Origin: Sphingomonas phyllosphaerae FA2
Lineage (GTDB): Bacteria; Pseudomonadota; Alphaproteobacteria; Sphingomonadales; Sphingomonadaceae
Assembly: GCF_000427645.1 (NCBI RefSeq)
Contig: NZ_KE386571.1
Span: 3,672,895-3,736,894, forward strand
Reading direction: 5' to 3'
DNA: 64,000 bases
A program made the position numbers and the translations under genes. Of this stretch, positions 55,611 to 64,000 are shown piece after piece; positions within the stretch are counted from its first letter, which is position 1, and every line of letters starts with the position of its first letter. The notes beneath the pieces are model-generated. The model had not been told where the DNA came from and searched no databases. It worked only from the letters and a program-made list of their open reading frames with translations.

Positions 55611-55641
55611 GCATGCAGGATTGAGCGGCTAATCGAAAAGG
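55611..55641 (+). promoter_or_regulatory. putative LysR operator upstream of SDR
   Basis: GCATGCAG (55611-55618) and ATCGAAAAGG (55632-55641) repeat the words in the 54.65 kb control region. The segment TTGAGCGGCTAATCG (55621-55635) matches 13 of 15 bases of TTGAGCGTCTAATAG at 58126-58140. Confidence 0.45.
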
Positions 55642-55720
55642 TGGGTCGCTGCCATCTACGGCTCACGATGGGCCGCCGGCACTTCTGCCACGCGCTCCAC
55701 CTGTCAGTTGGAGATCAATC

Positions 55721-56488
55721 ATGCGCAAATTGCTGGAAGGCCGCACGGCCATCATCACGGGCGGCAGCCGCGGCATCGGCAAGGCCACCGCCATCCTGTT
55801 CGCCGAAGAAGGCGCGAACGTCGTCGTTACCGGTCGCAATCACGAGACGCTAGAGGAGACCGTCGCCGCGGTGCGCAACGCTGGCGGTACTGCCCTATCC
55901 GTCGTCGCCGACTCCATCGACCCAACCGCGCCCAAGCGGGTGTTTGAGCAAGCGATCGGCGAGTTCGGCCAGGTCGACATCCTCATCAACAATGCCGGTT
56001 GGTCCGACATGGCGGCAATTGAGGAGACGGAGGACGAACTTTTTGACGAGATGATCCAGATCAACCTGTTCGGTGTCTTCCGCTATGCCCGTGAGGCGGT
56101 TCGCCACTTCCTGCCGCGCGGCACCGGCGCGATCGTCAACGTATCGTCGGTCAATGCCTTCAAGCCGATCTGTGGCGTCTCCTATTGCGCCACCAAGGGC
56201 GCAGTCGACACGCTGACCAAGAACGTCGGCATCCGCCTCGCCGGCACCGGCATTCGCTGCAACGGCATCCGCCCCGGTGCGACCGATACCTACCTGGTCG
56301 AGGCCTGGGACAAGGGCGAGCTGCCTGGCGGCCAGGTGATGATCGAGGCGTCCAAGAAGTACGTCAACTGGGAGTTGCCGGTCGTGAAGCCTGAGCAGCA
56401 GGCCAACGTCGCGCTGTTCCTCGCCAGCGATATGAGCAGCGCCATGCAGGGCCAGCTCCTCACCGTCGACAACGGCGCGTTTGCCTGA
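55721..56488 (+). CDS. short-chain dehydrogenase/reductase (classical SDR)
   Basis: This 255-residue protein has the cofactor motif TGGSRGIG at 13-20, and TGRN at strand two suggests NADP(H). NNAG is at 90-93, and the catalytic Ser142 or Ser143, Tyr155 and Lys159 (YCATK) are present. GGAG lies before the ATG. It is followed after a 12-bp hairpin by a TetR-family gene. Its promoter carries LysR-like sites, so it may be controlled by both the adjacent LysR and TetR proteins. Confidence 0.9.
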   Translation: MRKLLEGRTAIITGGSRGIGKATAILFAEEGANVVVTGRNHETLEETVAAVRNAGGTALSVVADSIDPTAPKRVFEQAIGEFGQVDILINNAGWSDMAAIEETEDELFDEMIQINLFGVFRYAREAVRHFLPRGTGAIVNVSSVNAFKPICGVSYCATKGAVDTLTKNVGIRLAGTGIRCNGIRPGATDTYLVEAWDKGELPGGQVMIEASKKYVNWELPVVKPEQQANVALFLASDMSSAMQGQLLTVDNGAFA

Positions 56489-56494
56489 TCCCGT

Positions 56495-56521
56495 CGCTGG
56501 CCGGGACATTCCCGGCCGGCG
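56495..56521 (+). terminator. stop-proximal GC-rich hairpin
   Basis: CGCTGGCCGGGA (56495-56506) pairs with TCCCGGCCGGCG (56510-56521), with one G-U pair and a 3-base loop, 6 nt after the SDR stop. No U-run follows. It separates the SDR from the TetR gene and may partly terminate or stabilise the upstream mRNA. Confidence 0.5.
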
Positions 56522-56545
56522 CCGTTCCAACAGGAAGGTTTGAAA

Positions 56546-57118
56546 ATGACAGACAGTAACAAGCCCCGCATCCTCGAAGCCTATCTCGCGCTGCTCGCCC
56601 GGCATCCGCTTGGTGAGATCACGATGCACGCAGTCGCCGAGGAGGCGGGGGTCAGTCTGTCGACCCTGCGCAGGGCCTACTCTTCCGAGCACGCGCTGTT
56701 CGACGCTTATGCAGAGAAGGTAGATTGTGCGGTGCTCGATCGCACCGCCGATCTAGACCTCAACCGCCCCGCCAAGGATCGCCTGTTTGACGTCCTGATG
56801 ACGCGCATCGGCGTGCTCGCCGAAGGCAAGGCGGCGGTCAAATCACTCCTGAGCGCTGCAGCGCAGGATCCGGCGCTTGCGGTGCATTTCGGCGGGGTTT
56901 CCGCCCGCGAGCAGAGCTGGATGCTGGTGGCGGCACGGATCGATGTGCGCGGCGCCGCGGCTGCGAACCTCGCACAAGCGCTGGTGCTCGTGTTCGGCCG
57001 CACCGTGCAGACCTTCCTGAAGGACGACAGTGACGATCTTGCTGCTACCCGCGCGGTGCTGGCGCGCGAACTCGATGTCGGCGCCAAGTGGATGCAGGAC
57101 CTTTCGCAGGCCGGCTGA
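56546..57118 (+). CDS. TetR-family transcriptional regulator
   Basis: This 190-residue protein has an N-terminal helix-turn-helix, GEITMHAVAEEAGVSLSTLR, the arrangement of TetR proteins, followed by a helical ligand-binding domain. I chose the ATG at 56546 because AGGAAGG lies upstream; the TTG at 56540 is unlikely. It is paralogous to the protein at 61739-62317, with which it shares overall layout and length. It is probably a repressor of the adjacent SDR or its own operon. Confidence 0.82.
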   Translation: MTDSNKPRILEAYLALLARHPLGEITMHAVAEEAGVSLSTLRRAYSSEHALFDAYAEKVDCAVLDRTADLDLNRPAKDRLFDVLMTRIGVLAEGKAAVKSLLSAAAQDPALAVHFGGVSAREQSWMLVAARIDVRGAAAANLAQALVLVFGRTVQTFLKDDSDDLAATRAVLARELDVGAKWMQDLSQAG

Positions 57119-57194
57119 CATGGTCGCGAGCAACCAAGGGGACCGGTTCCGTCGATCGATCGTCGTCAACAGGGCAGGGGCGCTAAGGCAGACA

Positions 57195-58094
57195 TCATTT
57201 CTTCGCGGCCGATCGCAGCTCAGACAATAATGCGGCGAACGCCGGCGATGGATGGCGGCGATCGGGATAGTAAAGGTGGTAACCCGGAAAGGGCGGGCAC
57301 CAATCCTCCAGCACCCGGACAAGGCGGCCGTCTGCCAGCGCGGTTTGAACCTGATCCTCCATCACCATCGCTAGGCCCGCGCCGGCCAGTGCCGCGTCGA
57401 CTGCTAGATGCATGTCGTTGAGGGTCAGAGGGCCGTCCACACGGACGTTCAGCGAGCGGTCTCCCTGTTCGAACTCCCAGGCGTAAAGGCCTCCTGCGCT
57501 AGGTAGTCGAATGTTGATGCAACGATGATTGGTCAGATCATGAGGATCGTTCGGAACCTCAGCTTGGCCGAGGTAACTCGGTGCGCCGACCACCGCCATG
57601 CGGAGGTCAGGGCCTATTCTGACGGCGATCATGTCGCGCGCGATCTGTTCACCGAGACGGACGCCCGCGTCGAACCCCTCGCTGACGATATCGGTGAGGT
57701 GCGGGTCGATAACGACCTCCGCCTCAATCTCCGGGTAGCGCAACGACAAACGCACCAATGCCGGCCACAGAACGGTTTCAGCAGCGTGCCGCCCTGCGGT
57801 CAACTTCAGCGCGCCGGCAGGCGTGTCCCGAAGTTCGCTCAAAGCAGCGATCCGCGAGCGCACGTCGTGAAAAGCGGGTCTTAGCGTTTCCAGCAGCTGT
57901 TCACCTGCAGGCGTCGGCACGACGCTGCGGGTCGTGCGCGTCAGCAGCCGCAAGCCCAATCGCTGTTCCAGTCGCCGCACGGTCTGGCTGATGGCCGACT
58001 GCGACGTGCCGAGCCGAGCGGCCGCTCTGGTGAAGCTGCGCTCCTCTGCGACGCTGAGGAACACGGCCAGATCACCCATCTCCTCGCGCTGCAT
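57195..58094 (-). CDS. LysR-type transcriptional regulator
   Basis: This 299-residue protein has an N-terminal winged helix-turn-helix (RSFTRAAARLGTSQSAISQT at about 17-36), followed by the RTTRSVVPTPAGEQLL linker and the effector domain. The C-terminus, CPPFPGYHLYYPDRRHPSPA, matches the LysR at 54684. It is divergent from the SDR at 58209, with 114 bases between them holding the TTGAGCGTCTAATAG element. It should autoregulate and control that SDR and the aldo/keto reductases after it. Confidence 0.9.
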   Translation of the reverse strand: MQREEMGDLAVFLSVAEERSFTRAAARLGTSQSAISQTVRRLEQRLGLRLLTRTTRSVVPTPAGEQLLETLRPAFHDVRSRIAALSELRDTPAGALKLTAGRHAAETVLWPALVRLSLRYPEIEAEVVIDPHLTDIVSEGFDAGVRLGEQIARDMIAVRIGPDLRMAVVGAPSYLGQAEVPNDPHDLTNHRCINIRLPSAGGLYAWEFEQGDRSLNVRVDGPLTLNDMHLAVDAALAGAGLAMVMEDQVQTALADGRLVRVLEDWCPPFPGYHLYYPDRRHPSPAFAALLSELRSAAKK

Positions 58095-58125
58095 TCATTA
58101 GCTCCTAGTATAAGGACAAGCTGAA

Positions 58126-58140
58126 TTGAGCGTCTAATAG
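58126..58140 (+). promoter_or_regulatory. putative LysR operator TTGAGCGTCTAATAG
   Basis: This lies in the gap between the divergent LysR and SDR genes. Its core GCGTCTAATAG is identical to 42236-42246, and it contains a T-N11-A arrangement (58127-58139) expected for LysR sites. Confidence 0.45.
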
Positions 58141-58208
58141 ATCATCTCCGGCCGTCATACATAGTCACCATACAGGGAGCGCCGCTCCCGGATTGCAGGA
58201 GACGTGAC

Positions 58209-59042
58209 GTGGCGAACGACGTGATCGTGGTAATCGGATCGGGCGGGATCGGCTTGGCAATCGCGAAGCGGCAGGGGTTCGGCCGGACCGTGCTGCTCGC
58301 CGACTTCAACGAGGAGGTACTAAACACGGCCGCGCAGGCCATGCGGGATAGCAGCTACAAGGTCGAGACCCAGGTCGTTGACGTTGCCTCGCGCGATTCC
58401 GTGCGTGCGCTGGCCGAGAAGGCGGCCTCGCTCGGCCCCGTCATGCAGGTGGTGAACACCGCCGGCCTGTCGCCCAACATGGCGCCGGTCGCCAAGGTCT
58501 TGGAAGTCGATTTGTACGGCTCAGCCGTCGTGTTCGAGGAGTTCGGGCGCGTCGTCGCACCCGGCGGTGCTGGCCTCATCATCTCCAGCATGGCCGGGCA
58601 CATGATGCGCCAGCTGCCTGAAGAGGATGAGAAGCAGCTCGCCCACGCACCTGCCGACGAACTGCTGAAGCTGCCGTTCCTGCAGGACGACGCCATCCCG
58701 AACACACTGGTCGCCTACATGGTCGCCAAACGTGCGAACTTCCTTCGCGTCCAGGCTGAGGCGATGACCTGGGGCGAGCGGGGCGCGCGAGTCAACGCGA
58801 TTAGCCCGGGGATCATCGTTACCCCGCTCGCAGCGCACGAGCTGAATTCTGAGATCGGCGACATCTACCGCGGCATGGTCGAGGCTTCGCCCTCCAAGCG
58901 CATGGCACCCCCCGAAGAGATCGCGGAAGCAGCGGCCTTCCTCCTCGGGCCGACGGCCGGGTTCATCACCGGCAGCGACCTGCTCATCGATGGCGGTGTG
59001 ATCGCTGCAATGCGTGCGGGCAAGTTGCCGACGCCGGGCTGA
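58209..59042 (+). CDS. atypical SDR oxidoreductase
   Basis: This 277-residue paralogue of the SDR at 49965-50792 has the cofactor loop GSGGIGLAIA (10-19), Asp32 after strand two (favouring NAD(H)), and the catalytic pair Tyr170 and Lys174 (YMVAK). It has the same long insert before the active site. The start is GTG with AGGAG upstream. It is the first gene of a plus-strand run SDR-AKR-AKR, divergent from the LysR regulator. Confidence 0.88.
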   Translation: MANDVIVVIGSGGIGLAIAKRQGFGRTVLLADFNEEVLNTAAQAMRDSSYKVETQVVDVASRDSVRALAEKAASLGPVMQVVNTAGLSPNMAPVAKVLEVDLYGSAVVFEEFGRVVAPGGAGLIISSMAGHMMRQLPEEDEKQLAHAPADELLKLPFLQDDAIPNTLVAYMVAKRANFLRVQAEAMTWGERGARVNAISPGIIVTPLAAHELNSEIGDIYRGMVEASPSKRMAPPEEIAEAAAFLLGPTAGFITGSDLLIDGGVIAAMRAGKLPTPG

Positions 59043-59078
59043 TCGGCACCGCGAACCACCCTATCAGGAGATACGATC

Positions 59079-60065
<987 letters not shown>

Positions 60066-60088
60066 ACCCAGCACGAGGGATGAAGATC

Positions 60089-61075
60089 ATGAAGACGCGT
60101 CAACTGGGCCGCAGCGGCCTTGGGGTCTCTGCCGTCAGCCTCGGCTGCATGGGCATGAGCATGAACTATGGCGAGCCGCGCGACCGGACCGAGATGATCG
60201 TGTTGCTGCGGCAGGCAGTCGAGCTTGGCGTCACCCACTTCGACACGGCTGAGGTCTACGGCCCGTTCGTCAATGAGGAGCTGGTGGGCGAGGGACTGGC
60301 ACCGGTGCGGGACAAGGTGACGATTGCCACCAAGTTCGGGTTCGACATCGACGCCGCGACGAACAAACCCACTGGCAAGTTCACCAGCCGGCCCGAGCAT
60401 ATCCGCGCCGTGTGCGAGGCCTCGCTGAAGCGCCTCGGCACCGATGTAATCGATCTGTTCTACCAACACCGTGTCGACGAGACCGTGCCGATCGAAGACG
60501 TGGCCGGCACCGTTCGCGACCTGATCGCGGAAGGCAAGGTGAAGCACTTCGGTCTGTCCGAGGCTGGTGCCGAGACGATCCGCCGAGCCCATGCCGTGCA
60601 GCCCGTCGCGGCACTGCAAAGCGAGTATTCGCTTTGGTCGCGTGATCCGGAGGCGGACGTTCTGCCGGTCTGCGAAGAGCTGGGCATCGGCTTCGTGCCG
60701 TGGTCACCCCTTGGCCAAGGCTTCCTGACGGGCACGGTGCGGCCGGACCAGACGTTCAACGAGAAGGATGTGCGCTCCTGGTTCCCGCGCTTCACGCCCG
60801 AGGCCATGAAGGCGAACATGGCTCTGGTCGACCACGTGAAGGCGATCGCCGAGCGCAGGAGCGCCACGCCCGCCCAGGTCGCGATTGCCTGGCTGCTGGC
60901 GCAGAAGCCCTGGATCGTTCCAATCCCCGGCACGACCAAGCTGCATCGGTTGGAAGAGAACTTGGCGTCTGCGGATCTCGAACTGAGCGCGGCCGATGTC
61001 GAGGAACTCACCGCTTCGGCCTCAAAGGTCGAGATCCAGGGTGGTCGCGGAACCGGCCACGAAGAGTACAAGTGA
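60089..61075 (+). CDS. aldo/keto reductase
   Basis: This 328-residue enzyme has tetrad segments HFDTAEVYG, VTIATKFGF and LFYQHRVD and the NADPH-binding segment PIPGTTKLHRLEENLASAD. I chose the ATG at 60089 (MKTRQLGRSG) because GAGGG lies at normal spacing; the ATG at 60080 would be too close. It is a tandem neighbour of the reductase at 59079. A perfect 12-bp hairpin begins 7 nt after its stop. Confidence 0.93.
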   Translation: MKTRQLGRSGLGVSAVSLGCMGMSMNYGEPRDRTEMIVLLRQAVELGVTHFDTAEVYGPFVNEELVGEGLAPVRDKVTIATKFGFDIDAATNKPTGKFTSRPEHIRAVCEASLKRLGTDVIDLFYQHRVDETVPIEDVAGTVRDLIAEGKVKHFGLSEAGAETIRRAHAVQPVAALQSEYSLWSRDPEADVLPVCEELGIGFVPWSPLGQGFLTGTVRPDQTFNEKDVRSWFPRFTPEAMKANMALVDHVKAIAERRSATPAQVAIAWLLAQKPWIVPIPGTTKLHRLEENLASADLELSAADVEELTASASKVEIQGGRGTGHEEYK

Positions 61076-61082
61076 AGCTGTG

Positions 61083-61110
61083 GGCGCCGACGGATTGGTC
61101 CGTCGGCGCC
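61083..61110 (+). terminator. stop-proximal GC-rich hairpin
   Basis: GGCGCCGACGGA (61083-61094) pairs perfectly with TCCGTCGGCGCC (61099-61110) around TTGG. No U-run follows. It lies between the aldo/keto reductase operon and the NAD-binding gene at 61130, leaving 19 bases to its start. Confidence 0.55.
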
Positions 61111-61129
61111 GATTGCTGGAGCACCAGCC

Positions 61130-61717
61130 ATGAACATCCTCATCATCGGCGCACACGGCCAGATCGCGCGGGTCGCCACACCGCTCTTCCTCGCGCACCC
61201 CGAGGTACGCCTCACTCTCTTCCTGCGCCGCGCCGCTCGGCTTCGGGATGCAGGGCCGGGTGACCGCGTTCGCGTCGTCGAAGGAGACGCTACGGACGAG
61301 GCGGCACTGGCCGCTGCGAGGGCGGAGCAGGACGCAGTCTACGTCAATCTCGCCGGCGACCTCCCGCGTCAGGCGCATGCAATCGTCGCTGCGATGAAGG
61401 CGACAGGCGTGCGCCGCCTTGTCTTCATCTCCAGCATGGGGGTGTATGACGAAGTGCCCGGCGAGCGGCACGGCAGCATCCTCGACCCCTACCGCGAGGC
61501 GACGCGGATCGTGGAGACCTCCGGGCTCGACTATACGATCGTCCGCCCCGCCTGGCTCAACGACCGCGACGAGGTCTCCTACGGCACGACGCGGAAGGGT
61601 GAGCCTTTCGCCAACGCGCAAGCCACCGTTTCCCGCAAGAGCGTCGCCGATCTCGTGGTCGGCGCCGTGATCGACGGCGAAGGGCTGAGCGAGAGCCTCG
61701 GCGTCCACGCAGCCTGA
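61130..61717 (+). CDS. NmrA/SDR-like NAD(P)-binding protein
   Basis: This 195-residue protein has the cofactor loop IIGAHGQIA (about 5-13) and YTIVRPAWLNDRDE in the substrate half, as in YwnB/SDR_a5-type proteins. It is a shorter paralogue of the protein at 47680-48474. It lacks the acidic C-terminal extension of that protein. The TetR-like gene follows 21 bases later, so they share an operon. It may be a quinone or carbonyl reductase or a redox sensor. Confidence 0.85.
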   Translation: MNILIIGAHGQIARVATPLFLAHPEVRLTLFLRRAARLRDAGPGDRVRVVEGDATDEAALAAARAEQDAVYVNLAGDLPRQAHAIVAAMKATGVRRLVFISSMGVYDEVPGERHGSILDPYREATRIVETSGLDYTIVRPAWLNDRDEVSYGTTRKGEPFANAQATVSRKSVADLVVGAVIDGEGLSESLGVHAA

Positions 61718-61738
61718 CCACCCGACAAGGACGAGACA

Positions 61739-62317
61739 ATGACGATTCAAGCGGGCCATCAGAACGTGATCGACGCCTACTTGCGGGTCATGGCCGAGCA
61801 CCCCTATGCGGAGGTGACGATGGCTATGGTCGCAGATGCGGCCGGACTGACCCTAGGCGACCTGCGGCGCACCTTCGCCTCAGAAGAAGCGATCCTGGAG
61901 GAGTTCGCCAGCTGGGCAGACGCCGCGATGCTCGATTGGGTCGACGCTGCGCAAACGTCTAGCAGTGCCCGGGAGCGTGTAATCGGCGCGATGCTCGCCC
62001 GCTTCCATATTTTGACGCCCCATCGCGATGCGGTCAGCTCGATCCTGACTGGCGCGGCGGCTGATGCAGGGACGCTGCTGTTTTTCAACCGCGTGTCCGT
62101 CGAGGAGCACCGCTGGACGCTGATCGCCGCAGGCCTCAATCATCGCGGCGCACGTGCTCGAAATCTCGCCGAGGCGATCTCTCAGGCGTTCGTCACCGCC
62201 GCCCCGGCGTGGCTGAGCGACGCTGACCCCGATCTCGCCAGCACCCGTGCCGCGATCGAGGCCTCGCTGCCTTATGACGATCTGGCGCTCGCCGCCTTCG
62301 CGATGAGCGATCGCTGA
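61739..62317 (+). CDS. TetR-family transcriptional regulator
   Basis: This 192-residue protein has an N-terminal helix-turn-helix, AEVTMAMVADAAGLTLGDLR, and a helical ligand domain. It is paralogous in length and layout to the TetR protein at 56546-57118. The segment after the recognition helix, RTFASEEAILEEFASWADA, aligns with RAYSSEHALFDAYAEKVDC there. It probably regulates the surrounding reductase genes in response to a small hydrophobic ligand. Confidence 0.8.
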   Translation: MTIQAGHQNVIDAYLRVMAEHPYAEVTMAMVADAAGLTLGDLRRTFASEEAILEEFASWADAAMLDWVDAAQTSSSARERVIGAMLARFHILTPHRDAVSSILTGAAADAGTLLFFNRVSVEEHRWTLIAAGLNHRGARARNLAEAISQAFVTAAPAWLSDADPDLASTRAAIEASLPYDDLALAAFAMSDR

Positions 62318-62406
62318 GGGCACCCTGGCTCACCGCATACGGTGTGGGCGAAGGACAGTGGAACCATGATTGGCCGGCCCCAGGGTTACCCACCAGGAGA
62401 GCAACG

Positions 62407-62754
62407 ATGACCACAGCCGTGACGACAAGCGACCCAAGCGCTGTGGGGCCAACGCCTCTGCTGTTCGTCGCCGTATTGACCTACCTGCGGCCGCTCGAGG
62501 ACATGGATGAGGCTGGTCCTGACCATGTCGCCTGGCTCCGCCGCGGTTACGACGCGGGCAGGTTGCTGGCGAGCGGGCGACGCGTGCCGCGCACTGGCGG
62601 TGTCATCATCGCGCGTGGAACGGATGTAGCGGAGGTCGAGGCATACCTGCGCACCGATCCCTTTCAACAGCGTGGGCTCGCCGTTGCTGATATCTATCCG
62701 TTCGAGGCTGTGATGCTGACCGACCCCATGAGGGCAGCGTTGGCTACCGTCTGA
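62407..62754 (+). CDS. YciI-like protein
   Basis: This 115-residue ferredoxin-like-fold protein of the YciI family has the expected His40 in DHVAWLRRGY, the Ser-Gly turn in LLASGRRV, and the Asp-Pro-Phe of RTDPFQQRG (Asp84). These residues line the presumed active site of the family. AGGAG precedes the ATG. The aldo/keto reductase starts 15 bases downstream, so the two are probably cotranscribed. YciI-like proteins are small enzymes of uncertain chemistry. Confidence 0.87.
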   Translation: MTTAVTTSDPSAVGPTPLLFVAVLTYLRPLEDMDEAGPDHVAWLRRGYDAGRLLASGRRVPRTGGVIIARGTDVAEVEAYLRTDPFQQRGLAVADIYPFEAVMLTDPMRAALATV

Positions 62755-62769
62755 GATTAGGAAACAATC

Positions 62770-63834
62770 ATGACCGAAACTCCGACAACACCGCTCCCGC
62801 TTCGCAAACTTGGCGGCCTGGAAGCTACTGCACTTGGCATGGGCGTGATGAACATCGTTCATGCTTATGGTCCGCCGATCGATCGTAGCGAGGCCATACG
62901 GCTCGTGCGTCACGCCTTCGAGCGCGGCGTGCGATTCTTCGACACTGCCGAGGTTTACGGGCCATTTGTTGCCGAGGAGATCTTTGGCGAGGCGCTTGCC
63001 TCGAAGCGCGAAGAGTACGTGCTCTGTACTAAGTTCGGATTTCAGTTCGACGGCAGCGGCAAGCCGGCGGGACTGAACAGTAGGCCCGCTCATATTCGTC
63101 AAGCGCTCGAAGGATCGCTGCGTCGTTTGCGTACCGACCATGTCGATTTGCTCTACCAGCACCGGATTGATCCCGAGGTGCCGATCGAGGATGTCGCTGG
63201 CACGGTCGGCGATCTGATCCGCGAGGGCAAGGTCGGTCATCTCGGCTTGTCTGGCGCTGGCGCCGCTACCATTCGCCGCGCGCATGCCGTCCAGCCGGTC
63301 GCGGCGGTGGAGAACCACTACAACTTCTTCACCCGCGAGCAGGAGCCCGAGGTGTTGCCGGTGTGCGAGGAATTGGGAGTTGGCTTCGTTGCCTACAGCC
63401 CGCTCGGCATGGGATATTTGACGGGTACGGTTGCCGCCGAGACCGAGCTCCTCAAAGGCGATCTGCGTGCCCAATTTCCGCGCTTCACGACCGAGGCACG
63501 GCGTGCCAATTGGAAGGCTATCGAGCTCCTGCGTCAGTGCGGCTACCCGAGGGGCGCGACGCCGGCGCAGGTCGCGCTTGCCTGGCTGATGGCGCGCAAG
63601 CCATGGATTGTCCCGATCTTCGGCACCACCAAGGTCGCCCATGTCGACGAGAATCTGGCGGCGCTGCATATCAAGCTGTCGTCTGAGGAGATGCAGGCCT
63701 TAGAGGACGGCTTTGCCGCGATCTCGATCGAAGGGGCAAGCAGCGGTCCGTCGCAGCTTGCTGCCATCGATATCGGGGCCAAAGCAGGCACCAGCTCCTT
63801 GGGCACGCGCGGATTGTCGCCACTGCCGGCATGA
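62770..63834 (+). CDS. aldo/keto reductase
   Basis: This 354-residue enzyme is the fourth member of the subfamily here. The segments FFDTAEVYG, YVLCTKFGF and LLYQHRID carry the catalytic residues, and PIFGTTKVAHVDENLAALH is the NADPH-binding region. It differs from the others by a C-terminal extension of about 35 residues. It is preceded by YciI in the same operon. The product is probably a detoxifying aldehyde or ketone reductase. Confidence 0.92.
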   Translation: MTETPTTPLPLRKLGGLEATALGMGVMNIVHAYGPPIDRSEAIRLVRHAFERGVRFFDTAEVYGPFVAEEIFGEALASKREEYVLCTKFGFQFDGSGKPAGLNSRPAHIRQALEGSLRRLRTDHVDLLYQHRIDPEVPIEDVAGTVGDLIREGKVGHLGLSGAGAATIRRAHAVQPVAAVENHYNFFTREQEPEVLPVCEELGVGFVAYSPLGMGYLTGTVAAETELLKGDLRAQFPRFTTEARRANWKAIELLRQCGYPRGATPAQVALAWLMARKPWIVPIFGTTKVAHVDENLAALHIKLSSEEMQALEDGFAAISIEGASSGPSQLAAIDIGAKAGTSSLGTRGLSPLPA

Positions 63835-63899
63835 AAGCGGGGCGCCTGCTATTCTGCCGGCGCAAGCTCCCGCCTCATACCGGTCATGGTCTAGCGGAA

Positions 63900-63925
63900 C
63901 CCAGCGCCTGCGGACAGGCGCTGGG
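63900..63925 (+). terminator. perfect hairpin after last aldo/keto reductase
   Basis: CCCAGCGCCTG (63900-63910) pairs with CAGGCGCTGGG (63915-63925) around CGGA. No U-run follows on either strand. It is the likely 3' end of the YciI-reductase unit. The rest of 63835-64000 shows no gene. Confidence 0.5.
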
Positions 63926-64000
63926 CGGCCGAGCACCGGCATGTCGTCGGCGACGCCCGGCATCCTCGCGCGATCACGTTAGGGCGGGCAGGCGAGTGAG

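Noticed and set aside
62386..63669. 427-residue minus-strand frame opposite YciI and the aldo/keto reductase
   Set aside because: Similar antisense frames occur opposite all four reductases, because they share the same codon pattern.

Overview
The window looks like a chromosome segment of a high-GC alphaproteobacterium, most likely a sphingomonad (Sphingomonas or a close relative). The evidence is the 23S-5S-tRNA(fMet) order of an alphaproteobacterial rRNA operon, the uniformly GC-rich codon use, and many genes of sphingomonad type. The species is inferred, not proven.

Bases 1-1717 hold the end of an rRNA operon: 23S (3' part), 5S and the initiator tRNA. A large serine recombinase is encoded antisense immediately next to the tRNA, and its stop codon lies inside the tRNA anticodon loop. 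From there to about 41.9 kb I read an accessory island. It holds an IS5-family relic and a McrBC type IV restriction system. It also has a membrane protein paired with a PD-(D/E)XK-like protein, a nucleoid-associated-type protein paired with a membrane protein, and an approximately 2060-residue Avs-like STAND NTPase with a Cap4-like N-terminus.

From about 19.8 to 32.5 kb lies a mobilisation segment. It has a MobA/MobL-type HUH relaxase, a second HxH protein, a TraD-like protein, a candidate oriT made of a perfect 14-bp inverted repeat, several unrecognised small genes, a subtilisin-like lipoprotein protease behind a hairpin-dense leader, and a resolvase relic. The island then continues with more conflict-type genes: a DUF3800-like protein with a HEPN-like partner, a DUF433/PIN-like toxin-antitoxin pair, a PD-(D/E)XK-like protein, and an ABC three-component (ABC-3C) system. 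In that system three ATGA-coupled genes encode an alpha/beta-hydrolase effector, a middle component and a Rad50-like ATPase with a zinc hook.

From 42.3 kb to the end the character changes to a redox and detoxification region. It has four aldo/keto reductases, seven SDR or NAD-binding oxidoreductases, a zinc alcohol dehydrogenase, an SMP-30-type lactonase, ApbE with an FMN-binding partner, a Na+/H+ antiporter, a Bcr/CflA exporter, a GNAT enzyme, a YciI-like protein, and paired LysR and TetR regulators. Several of these are paralogous pairs. Recurrent CTAATMG-type sites upstream of reductase genes suggest a shared LysR regulon, possibly responding to reactive aldehydes, quinones or other electrophiles.

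The most interesting items are the ABC-3C operon with a hydrolase effector, the Avs-like giant protein, the nucleoid-associated/membrane pair, and the structured leader at 22.13-22.44 kb.
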